Assembly: GCA_028564675.1 (NCBI GenBank)
Contig: JAOVVO010000340.1
Location: 1-64,000 of the forward strand
Source of the DNA: Onchocerca lupi
Lineage: Eukaryota; Nematoda; Chromadorea; Rhabditida; Onchocercidae
Direction of reading: 5' to 3'
DNA length: 64,000 nucleotides
Below, piece after piece: positions 27,270-39,209 of the stretch (position 1 is its first letter; every line of letters starts with the position of its first letter). Both the position numbers and the translations under genes were made by a program. Under the pieces are notes generated by a model. The model was not told where the DNA came from and made no database searches. It saw only the letters and a list, made by a program, of their open reading frames with translations.

Positions 27270-30247
27270 TGCTACTGTCGACTCTCTAGAAATTTAATAT
27301 ATATATATAAGAAACAATACAATATCCAATTCTAATTGAATAGCAAAAGAACATTTAGGAATATCAAAAGAATGTTATTTCTATTTCTTTTCATTTAATG
27401 GCCAGTGTATTTTTTTTTTTTTTTTTTTAATAAATCTATCACTTAATCAACCAAGATCAGAAAATTATGATTTGGAGTTGAAAAAGTCAATCTGTCCACC
27501 TGTTTCTTTTTCATCTGTGCCAAATCTTAAAAGATAAAAATTACCAATAATAGAAGAAAATGAAATTGATATAATTGAATATTTGCATGCCCACATGTTT
27601 TCCTCATACTTTACATTCCTCTCTCTCTCGATATCAAGTTGCATTTATCAATAATATCATAAGGAAACACATCTAACAGATAAACATTCACTGACACTTT
27701 AAATAAATCAAGCAGAAAAGAATGAAAAGGTTTAAGGTTGATGAAGGTGAGAAAGTCCGAACTTTCTCTTATCACATCAACACTCAAGGACCACTAACAG
27801 ACAACCTTACAGCAGGTGGTCATTGTACTATCACAAACAAATTCCAAATGAAGAAGAATATGCAAAGGAAACAAACGTTAGTACTGCACAAAGTGTTCAA
27901 ATTTTATCACTGAATATATTTTAAAAAGAGCAACAAACTGTTTTATTTTGCAAATTTGTCTAAGAAGAATAAAAAAAAGAGCAAGAAATGAAATTTCAGG
28001 GAAAAATGAAGAAAAAAACAGAATGTGGGAATAGAGAATTATACATTGAATCATATCATCCATAATAATTAATACGAGATGAACTAAAATCTGCAATTAA
28101 TTAATAAACTGAAATAAAAATTCCAAATCTTAATATATTATTAAGCTAGAATTAATAAATTATGTTGTAATAGTAGTGAAATTCCATTCCAAAAATTCAA
28201 ATTCCATACCATATACTGAACAATAATTCAGAACAAAGCAAAAAAATTAGCAGCTAAATCCAATCAATAAACGAAAATCTTCCAATAATTATGCTCAGAT
28301 AACTCAAACGGAAAATTTGTAAAACTGCTTCTTTAAATTAGAGATGGAGGGGATAATATTAAATCAAATCATCTGGTCATCTTTATAACTGAGATACTAA
28401 TGAAAATAATCTCTAAGTCTGTCATCTCTTTTCCACAAATATTTAATTAAAAAAAGAACAATCGTCTTTATTTTTCGAGCATACTTAAAAATAGTCAATC
28501 AACATTTTCAATTAACGATTAATTTATATACATAATGTCTAATTTTATTCACCATTCTCCAAATTATCTCATCTATTTCACATGCACGTGAATATCATTA
28601 ATTTCTACATTAAATCAGCTACTCTGTCGGCAACCATCCGAATTATGGACATATAAGAAATCGTTTTTTTTTTTTACATTTAACAGTTAAAATATCAAAG
28701 GAAGTCTCGAAGTTTATCTTATTTATGAAACAGGATATATTTAAATATGTATTAACTCTATACGTTCCTTTCTGTGCTAATAAAGAATAAGCTAACTTCT
28801 ACTCATCTATTACATCTTAATGTAACTCGACACTAATCGCTCAGCAATTAATTGAAGTAAAGGATGTACACAGCAAGAAGGAACAGCGAAATTAAATTAC
28901 GAAAATAAATTAAATTTCTGAAAATTCTTCCTTCCCCCAGAATCTCCATTCAAAATCATTTTCCATAATATAAGAGAAAATATTGGCCAAATAAAAAAAA
29001 AAGGGGGGAAAAAAAACAGCGTGACCAGATTTGCCCTTTCCCGAAGGCAAATTTAAATAATAGTAGAATACATTAAAGTGCCACGATACCTTCACCCTCA
29101 ATACTCACAAAGGATCATTTTACGAACAGCATTTTCTCACGATAGAAATTTTTTACAGGAAACTTGTCATTATTTTATCCATTACTCTGTTCCAATGATA
29201 TATAACAATTCTTTTCCTGATAGTTTTGATAGTGTTACAGATAGTTAATTTTAGAAACAATATAATGCCATTTATTTTATAAATTATGTCATGTGAACTT
29301 TAACCTGCCAATTCAAGAATTTTTTCGACAATACCAATTACGATTATCCTGTTGTATCAGTTACTAGCATATTTTTTCAATTATGCATAATTAATTCATT
29401 TCTTTAGATTTCCTCCTCACTTGACTGAAAATACACAAACAAACTGATGGTTTCAAATGCCAAGAACAAATACGGAATTTCCAGAAAATTACCCTGCAGA
29501 GAGCTGTAGAGCAACATTTCAACTTATTGAATTGTTAAATTCAGTTGTTTTTGAAAATTCCGTTCTTGTTTTCTTGCATATTCTTACCGATCGCTTTTAT
29601 TCAAGCAATTTCATAAAATGGACCCACAGAATAAAGAAAACGAGAAGTGAAAGGTTTAAAAGACCAAATTCAAGTGACCTTTCTCATTTCTCAATTTCAG
29701 ATCACTTGCATATTTTTCTACGTTCATTTCATTCATTTCGATCCAGTGATGATTGCATTTGTATCAAGCACATACTTATTCCCATAGCCATCATCTGTCC
29801 GTCTAACGTTGATTGGATTTTCTAAATTGGCTTTAAATATAGTCCATCTGGTTTGCTTCTCATTAACAGAAATACTGTGTCATGCATCCGAATATCTTCC
29901 TTCGGGGACAATGCCCAATCAGCGTCACATAACAACCACTGCTAGATAGAATCGCCATCTTTGGACATACGAACTGGCCAAAATGCTGATTCAGATGGCG
30001 ATCATGCAAACCTTCCGGAGAATATATCTACTGATTTTAGAGGAAAATATAGATAGCTAGATGCTTATAAACAATATGAATATATGAACAGAGGATGGAA
30101 TAATCAGTATGCAGAAAGACTGTCACTCTACTCTTCATCTTCCTTCCTTCCTTCTATATTTGCATAAATAGAAATTTCTGATGATCTCAATCAACCATAA
30201 CACTTCACATGAATAATTTATATTTTCTTCAACTATCACATATCAGA

Positions 30248-30398
30248 TCTATCTATATAAATAAAAATGTCAATGTTCGTTGTTCATTTCCACACAACAT
30301 TGCATTTGAACAGGCGCATGTTTATGAAATTTCGGAACTTTCTATTATTTATGCAGACTAGCTGGATTGGCTACATTTCGCGTGGCCGATCCAGCTAG
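30248..30398 (+). mobile_element. Candidate non-autonomous Helitron, about 150 bp
   Basis: The 5' end follows an A and starts TCTATCTATATAAATAAAA, i.e. the TC start and AT-rich head seen in Helitrons. The 3' end has an imperfect hairpin (tggattggc ... ggccgatcca) immediately followed by gCTAG and a T, matching the CTRR|T end rule. There are no terminal inverted repeats, target-site duplications or coding capacity. A start four bases later (30252) is equally possible. Identification rests on these end features only; other copies were not searched. Confidence 0.4.
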
Positions 30399-33300
30399 TA
30401 CCAGACCATCAACGAATCCGTAATTGTAAAAAATTCTGACAAAAAAAGTCTGGACTTCGCATAATTATAAAAAAGTGCGATCATTAGTAAGACAGTGGAA
30501 ATTGCCATGATTTTAAAATTTAGATCTTTTCAACCATAAATTTAAGAATTTTCAGAACTTTTTTAGAAATTCACAACAATGATAGAATGTAATACTATTA
30601 AATTGTATCTTTGCCTTACTTCCAAATTGATGAGTGAAGGAGATACAGATAAAAAAATAGAATTTCAGGTCAGTGCATTACAATTCCTATTTTTCTGTCA
30701 CCCAGTATAAAATAATCCGAAATCAATTAATTCATATGTTAATAATAATTTAATATTCAGTACAGCATTTCCATAAAGTTCATTTTCCAAATTAATTCCA
30801 TCTATCTACGTTCGATGGACAAATATTTTCTTTTCTTATTTGTAAAAATTATATTAATGGACTAAGGAATACATATTAGTTTCAATATTTGAAGAAACGA
30901 TAGATATAAATCTTGACTAAACGATTCTTTGATAGGATTTAAAATTTGGCGGTCCGAAATAAGCATGTTTTTCATAAGCTTCTAATTAGAAATTTTGAAA
31001 CAGATTGATTAATGGAATTACAGTCATAATTTTGTTAATGCACAGAGCGACTAAAATTTTGGTTGGAAAATCCGGATGATTTAAGAGTTCCTATTTCGGT
31101 TCTTATTTAATTGTATGAAAAATTGCTGACATTCTTCATAAAATATGGTCACAGTGAGAAGAAGGGTGTAGTACTATAGTTTCGCTATAGTTCCGAAAAA
31201 TCCGTAAATAAGATAATTAATCCAGAATCTCAAGATCTAATTTTGCTATGACTATGAAAATATTATTCTCAAAGCAGTATCGGAATATCTCTTTTTACAT
31301 TGAGAAAAAAGTTAGCTTCGTTTACAAGTTTTTAATTCAGATTTTTTTGAAAAAACTTTCTGAAAATTAAAACTTTAAAATAATTCTGAAAAAGAAATAA
31401 GAATGTGCGAACTTACTCCATAATTTCAATTTGATGTTATCGATTTTTGCAAATAATTTCCGCAGAAGTTCAAAAAGTAAAGTCAATTTTGAATAATAAA
31501 AATAAATAATACAATATAGGATGGAGTATAAATTTTTTCTCTTCTCCTCTGACTTTTATAATTTCTTTTCTTTCTTTGAAAGAATTCAACAAAACACCGA
31601 AATAGATTGCAGAGGGACGAGCAGAAGAGGACGTTCTATTCAGAACAATAAAGTTCAAAATCGTTCAAAATAAAACATTGTCGCTAGCACCATCGTCACC
31701 ATAACCTGCAAGGACAGAATTGAACTGCTGTCACTCGAGAGGATATCACTGCTATCACTGTTATCATTTCTATAGCTATACATTCACTTACTGTTGATTG
31801 TCAAATCAATATATCCATAATTAATAACAATAATAATAATAACAATAAGAGCAATATTATCGGCAGTCTGCGCTATCAGCACAACGGCATAGTGTCACCC
31901 AACAGGAACAAATATAAACTGCGCTATGAAGACTCTCTCGAGGCTAATGCCTGAAATTTAATGAAACATTTGCGTGAAATTATATTCAACATACACATTT
32001 CGAAGATGAACGCATAAAATACGTATGAGCCATGCACAAATTTGCGGCAAACTGAATGGGAAGAAAAAATTATTCTATTTGTAATATATCATATACAAAC
32101 CTACATCGTCAGGATTTTTTAGAAATTTCGTAAGACTGAAATATAACAAAGTTCCTGAATCAGCAGATGTCTTATGTTACTTTCTGCAACTGAATTATCA
32201 ATGTATGAGATAAACTGAAATCTATCTCTCTAAAAAATTACGAAAATCACTTAAATTTTTCATGTAAAATCTTCGATAATCTTAACATGTGCTATAAGAC
32301 GAGTACAGTAAGGCTTATATGATCCTGATAATTAAGTTACTATTCGATTTATGACTCTACCACGTGTGTGAACAACTTTCTTACTTGTTATTACTCCCTC
32401 ATTAATATCTTTTCGGGACACGAATTCAGGTGCCATCTAAATTAAAAAAAATAAGATTCAAATGGAAAGTTTTCGGAAATGACATCCTTTTCAAATATGA
32501 TCAGAATGATATTTAAAATGAGAAAAAACGCTGATATTTGAACTGAGAAACAGTAACAATCATCGAGCAAAACAATGACATCATTGTAATCAAATGTATT
32601 ATTCCATCAGATTTTGATGACCCTAACAAATCGAAGAGCGCTTGTAATCGATGAAAAAAATTCCTCTAAACAGAACTGGAAGTTTATTTCTAATTAAAAC
32701 TTGAATAGGAAATTTCTTTTCCAAAAATTAAACATGAAAAAATATTGAAAAATGGATATGACGATTCTTAGGAATTAAGATTTTAAAATTACTCGATAAA
32801 TAATTAGAAAATTTCGAAGTAGAATAATAGTGCAGTTACTATCAAATAGAACGAAATATTATGATGTATATTTATCAGTATTTAATATATATATATATAT
32901 ATATACATATAGTTATTTATTTATTTATCAATATTTATCAGTATTTTTACAAATAAATATTTCATAAAATTGATTCAAATATAAATATTATTAAATATAT
33001 ATTATTCAAGTACTGGTTTTACTGCATATTTTTGGCTCATATGTTCAATATAAAGACTTTTTATGATCAGCGAAACATACAATAATGAAATTAGGCAAAA
33101 TTGCTGAATCAATATGGCATATGTCGAGAGACAACAATATTTCTTAATTGGCTTAATTCTAAAGCAAGCGTGACTGTCCTACAATTACGCATTTCCCATC
33201 TCATTTACTGTCCGATAACGCTTCGCGAAAGTGAACTCCGCAAAAGTGAGGTCATTTGATGAATATCACAGCATCTATACTAAATAATTGATCGAAGGCT

Positions 33301-34015
33301 ATCAGCACCAATGTATGTTTCATCGCTAATGAATTCTACGACAATAAAATATGATTCAACGAAACAAATCGACAAAAAATCCAATTAATATCTATAAAAT
33401 ATGATTCAACAAAAATAAACCCTGCAAAAAAATAAACCAATCCAACTGGTATCTAATAGTTTTCAACACCTTACGACATAGTATAGTCATTTTTGAATCT
33501 TAAAAAAAAAAATCTCATTTTATAAATTCTAATAAATTAAAATAACTAAATTATTTCGTTTATTTCGAGAAGAAATTAACGATGGACATATCAAAAGATG
33601 CAAAATAAAAAAATTGAAAGGATGACCGATCAGTAAAAGCCTGACCAATCAGAACATTTTTTAATTTCTCTCAAAAAAATTAAAGAAATATTTTATGAAA
33701 TTCTCGTAATTTTAGCAAAATTTCGAGAAAAAAATAAAGTAAATAAGAAAAAGAAGCAATCCAACAAATGCTTTTTCCAATTTTACTGTAGGATTTAACA
33801 ATATACATCAGGCTCCATGATAATTACAATTAAGATTTCTGAAAAATAAATTAAATTGAAACAAATTTTGCTTGAAAGTAAACCGGTTGTCGATAAATTT
33901 GATCGGTTTCTTCATCACTTTTTTGATTAAACATGCCAGTTACATTTGCTTACCACAAAGCGATCATTCAAAACTTCGTTATGTCTTCTAAACAAAAAAA
34001 AAAAACCTTTTTTTC

Positions 34016-34219
34016 TAGGGAAATATGGCGGGCAAACGGAGCTATTACACTCTGACGAGTTACAGCAACTTTCGGTTTTTAAGAAAGTTGCTGAACAATC
34101 CAAAACATATAATTGCTTATGCGATGATATATTATCTATTGAAGAGAGAAAAAAAAAAGCGCTTTCGATCATACTATCTTTCATCAAATCAAATAATGAA
34201 ACAAAGCACTGTCAGATCT
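34016..34219 (+). CDS. Possible orphan exon or small gene, function unknown
   Basis: An open segment after an acceptor-like TTTTTTTCTAG encodes about 67 residues (from GKYGGQTELLHSDELQQLSV, ending at a TAA). The composition is balanced and amphipathic (Glu, Lys, Ser, Leu) instead of the Phe/Ile/Lys noise seen in non-coding frames here. All three overlapping frames, including one on the minus strand, are open, which weakens the case. I do not recognise the protein and could not find an initiating exon that fits the phase; a nearby ATG at 33933 would not join in frame without another exon. Confidence 0.25.
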
Positions 34220-36163
34220 AATTATTAGAGAAATTTAGATAATTAAGAGGCTAGAATTATAGAAAATTACAGAATTAAGAAATCGTAAGAAAAATATTTA
34301 ATTGTCAATGAATCTTTGAAATAATAAGCTAATAAATTTTGTCCAGTCAAAAATCTAAAATGTATTTTAAATGTTTGAGAGATGAAAATAGTACTAGCAC
34401 TGAAATATTAAAAGGATATCGGAAATCGAAAAGATGAAAATAATAGGATTACTGAAACAGAATTACGATTACCAAAAAATGCCTAAAAGAGGAGGGATGA
34501 AGAAAAAAAAAGTAAAGAAAGGAAATATTATCCGCAAAGACATATACTAAATGAAACGAATGATAACGGATGGATGGATTGGGACAGACAGGGACGAAGT
34601 GCGAACTGACCGCAGCGCACGCCAATAGCATGCATCAATCATCCCCCATTTCATTGTGCTCTATTCTGTTGCTGTTATTCGCATGAAATGCGGTGATCCT
34701 AAAACTGAAAGAAAAAAATGCCAAAATTCGGCATTTTTAATGTAAAGAACTGACTTGATTCCTTCTCTTCCTCCTCCTCTTCCTTCTTCGCATCAAATAA
34801 CTTCTTTTCATGCCAAACAATTTATCCATTCTAAACACAAAAATTTCATAATATTCAAAAAAGGTAAAAACTTTTATAGTTATATTAATTGCAATAAGCT
34901 TTTGCCTAAAAAATAATTAAAAGTTTCATTCTACAAGTTACCTACTAATATTTCGATTAAAGTCTCAGATAATAATACTAGAGGAAATGATAAATTATAT
35001 CCTTTTATGATATCACCATATGTATGATATTAGAATACAAGATATAATTAACTATTTGAAGAAAGGAATTCATCTGATATTTTATTATTATAGAGGCGAT
35101 GTTTCATGCCACCATAAAAATGGTTAATCTACAGCAAAGATAAAGTCCGCTTTTATTTAATAAATCATGATAGGTATGAATAAACTTGAATACATTTTTA
35201 ATAAAATATAATGAGGTGAATGAATAAAATGATAGGAAAAAAGAATGGCATTTCTCAGTTATAATAATATAATGTCACCATGTTGTCATATTTTATACTC
35301 TGACAAATTTATCTCCTGTATTTAATTATTTTCCAATGCTGCTTTATGACTAATGATAGAGAATGACATACGACTTCACATCATTTCCTTAAAATAAAAT
35401 AATCTCGCTTTAATGCCAGACTATCAAGACAAGCAATAATCTATTAGGTTTTATAGTGAGTTTAATGAAATATTATAGGAAAAGACCAAAGATGCAAAAA
35501 ATTCAGTAAATTATCAACATATTCAAATCTGTGCAACAAAGTGACAATAAAGTTTTGAATATTGAATGAGTAATATCTAAAATTCATAATACTTATGCTA
35601 AAACTGACGAACAAGACATCTCTGTTATTGATCAAAACTTTTAAATTGATTTTATCCACGCTTGATATCATTTAGTTTTAAACTTTAAAAAATTACTAAA
35701 TTCTTAAATTTTCAAAAAAGTGGAAATAGAATTGAAGAGGAAAGAAGACAAGCTTTTATGTGAATTTTCTCTGGAAAATATAATACAACTGTTATGCCAA
35801 CAATACTGTACTACGCAATCAACGAAATATTCATGATTCCTAGTAAAAAGGAGAAAAAAAAAGCACTGAATGCATCAATTCTTAATCTTATTTAAAAAAA
35901 GAAAAAACAAAAAACAAACAAAAAAAATCCCATAAATTAGACAAGAAAAAATGGTGGCAGAAGGATGCTGTTGTTTTTGTTAAAAAACTAAAATGAACGA
36001 AACAAGTCTTCGAGAATTTTCATACTGGACAAGAAATACCGATCAAGAGTGGTGAAAAACATCACGAACTGTAAACATTGTTCGATAACATGCCTATTTG
36101 ATAGAGATAAAACATCGACTTGTTCTATATTCACACAACAATAATCTTATGCTACCGTTTCAC

Positions 36164-36285
36164 TTTTATTTAATCGCTAAAGATGTAAGTAGATTTTATT
36201 TTATCACTAAACATGAGCATGGATCATATTTTATCGCCTGTTTACAAGTATATCTTATCTTATCGCTCAGAATAAGCATATATAG
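36164..36285. repeat. Degenerate tandem repeat built on 'ttttatcgc'
   Basis: Four diverged units containing 'attttatcgct' or 'attttatcact' plus 'agcat' or 'aagtat', at about 36164, 36199, 36228 and 36255 (spacing roughly 27-35 bp). Confidence 0.45.
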
Positions 36286-39137
36286 CTTAATTGTTGAACA
36301 CATATCATGATATTCAATGATACTTTAACTTATAAAATTGTAAAAGAGATTGCTTTGTTTTTTGAAGAATTTTCGTCTTTTGACTCCATTCTCTGTTCTT
36401 TGATCACATTCTGCTTAAGTCGACATTCCTTTGTGTCTTTTTTCATTCATATCTTATAATCCTAAATCAATAAGCAAGTAGCAATATTAAGAACGGAAAA
36501 GCGTAATACACACACAGATTAGGTTAGGTTTCGGTACCATTGCCAATATTGGCAATGTTTCCTGAATAAAGTACACTTTCAAACACCAAAGATTTTCATT
36601 AAGCTCAATAATGTCTATTTGGCATCCATAGGCATAATGAACTAAAAAAAAAACAAGAAAACATAATCACATACAGGATAGTTTATGTTAATAAAATTAG
36701 CTGTTTATGGAATCATCTAATCGCAGCAAACCTGATTTCCACGCGCATAGAAATCTGATAAGTTCAAAAAATATTCATACTGTTTGTTAACATTCAAAAA
36801 AATAGATGAATGAGCCGAGTCATAGAGAAGTTTTCGGTGAATTTTTCATGACAGCCAGAAAGATTATGAAAAATGTCGCATCTCCTCCAAGTTGCATCTA
36901 CATTTCTAGTTGAACACTAGGCTACCAATCATAAGAGGAGCAGAAGGGAAACATGAACAACACTTCTTTGAACAGGATTCTGGAAACAAGCATGAGGCTA
37001 AAATTATCGACATTTGGTCCGAGCCTAGGACTCAGAATTAATGGGATGGATGAGACCAGTAATATGGCTAGGCTAATGACCGAAACAGTCATAGTGGCCA
37101 TCGTCTAGCTTAACTATTCTTATTCCTTTCAAAGTCAACAAAAGATCTCTTTCGTCCAGCAAGCCTTAAATGATCTCAGTCTAACCAGAAAATATTCTAC
37201 AGAGAGAGAGAGAAAGAAAAAGACAGAGATATCAATAATGATAGAGCAAAAAATGTGATTTAAATTTGATTTTATGTATAATTTGAAGTCGATGTGAAAT
37301 TTAATCTTTATTTTATCAGAAATTTTCATAGAATCGTAAAATACTTCTATTATTTCCATATGCTCAGCATCTTTCTCTCTTAGATTATCTGTTTACTTAT
37401 ATTCTCTTCTTCATCTTCCACAACTGACAGTTATCAATTCAAACCATTCTCTTGGGCAGAGTTCCTTTAGACAACAAAAGCAATGGAATTCTGTTGAGAA
37501 CAAAAAAAAAAAATGAAAAGAAAAAGACTGCTAAAGAACTCCATTTTTATTATTCCAGAAAAGATCAACTTAAAAATCACAAATAGTTCTGCAGAAGTTT
37601 TGATTACTTCACAAAAGAAAAAAAAAAAAAAACTAAACTTCAGAATTTCTTTTCTGTCTAAACTGTCTAAATTTTTGCTTTTTAAGAGTTCTGGGTCAAA
37701 TTAGTCTTAAAATCATTTTTGAGATGAATTTTCAAACTAAAAAATTAAACCAGATTATGAAATAAAATTTTGCTCTTAATTTCAAAATACAGAAGGTAGG
37801 CTTGAACGTTGCATTTCGGCATATCATGTTTATGCATTTCGGAAAAGGAAGTGAGACAATATTTGCGATTTTTTTTTTTTTTTTTTGAAATCAATAATCT
37901 TTAAAATATTTCTTTCATTTTAATTAATCCTTTTAGTCTTTTAATTAACTAATTTAAGAAAGGTCTTTTCTTTAGGAGCAAAATTCATACAGATCATACA
38001 ACTTTTTCTACAGATTTGTTTTGAAGATCAAAAATTATTAAAAAAAAATGATAACTGAAGTACAACTAACAATCAATATTAAGTCACAAATAAATTGCAT
38101 TAAACTTCCTCACTAAAATCCAATATTTCAGATTCATAATTTTGAAAAAAATCTGTAAAATAATCAATGAGAGAGAAAAAATCTTTGAGTCCCATTTCCA
38201 ATAGAATAATTTTTTCGAAAATTATTACTGCGTGAAAGCACAAAAATCGCCGATCACTTTTTTTACAACCGAAAATTATACCTAGAGAATTTCGAAAAAC
38301 TTTAGTACGGAAAAGCTCTTAGACTGAGAACAACATTTTGAAAACAACCCTTCTATGAAAGCTCTGCAAGCAAAAAATGGTAAGTTACTTATGCTACTTA
38401 TCCATAGATCACAGATGCAGTTTTTCTGATCCCAACTAATCCGATGACTTCATTCTCAAAATGTTTCTCTTAAACCATTATGACCTTCGAAAATGTCATA
38501 ATCATATTTAGTGAAAAGATAAAAATAAAAAAAGGTGCTCTGTGTTGCGATGAACATCTTCAAATTTATAAAGTATTAATTTTAACACAAAATGAGACAA
38601 GGTCGAGTATGATATAAAAAGTCGAAAATAAATTAGATGAAGAAGAAATCTTGTTGGGTTTGTCAAAAATATGTCCCATTTTGGGATAAATAAATCTTTT
38701 CATTTTTCAAATTTAAAACTTTTTCAACTTCACCTTTTGTTCTTTTTCGATTAGTAGTGAGCAAAAAACAGAACCGGTAAATACAAAAATCTTGTTTCCA
38801 GAACTTCCGCAATTCAACAAAATTTGACATTTCGAATCTAAACTTCAATTCATAAAAATCACCAGCTAAAATATGAAAAAATACAAACAAATGAAAAAAT
38901 ATAGCACAGAAACATAAAATACAAAAAATTAAGAAAGACAGAGCTACAGGTTAACGTCAAGTACCTTTCCTACCTTTATTTTCTTTTTTCCTGAGTTAAC
39001 TTCTTTTCAACCTATTAAACCAGAATGTTTCCGATTTCTGGAAGATTACTTAATTTTGAACTACCACTTCTTTTATTACTGTTATCATCATTACTGCCCA
39101 CAATTAAATCGAGACTTGTCGAGCATTTATCCAACAT

Positions 39138-39209
39138 CTCGAGCATATGTCCACAAAATCTAACTGTTTGGCAGTGACATTATACTCGAGCATATGTCCA
39201 CAAAATCTA
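39138..39209. repeat. 25-bp direct repeat, spacing 47 bp
   Basis: The same 25 bases, starting ctcgagcatatgtccacaaa, occur at 39138-39162 and 39185-39209 without mismatch. Confidence 0.9.

Noticed and set aside
29457..29825. Longest uninterrupted frame in the window, 122 codons, + strand
   Set aside because: Composition is Phe/Ile/Ser-rich without domains, has no splice context or neighbour support, and is within chance expectation for a 64-kb window; not called a gene.
33927..34187. Minus-strand frame opposite the orphan segment at 34.0 kb
   Set aside because: It overlaps the + strand candidate and contains lysine/phenylalanine homopolymer-derived runs; it cannot be distinguished from a shadow frame.
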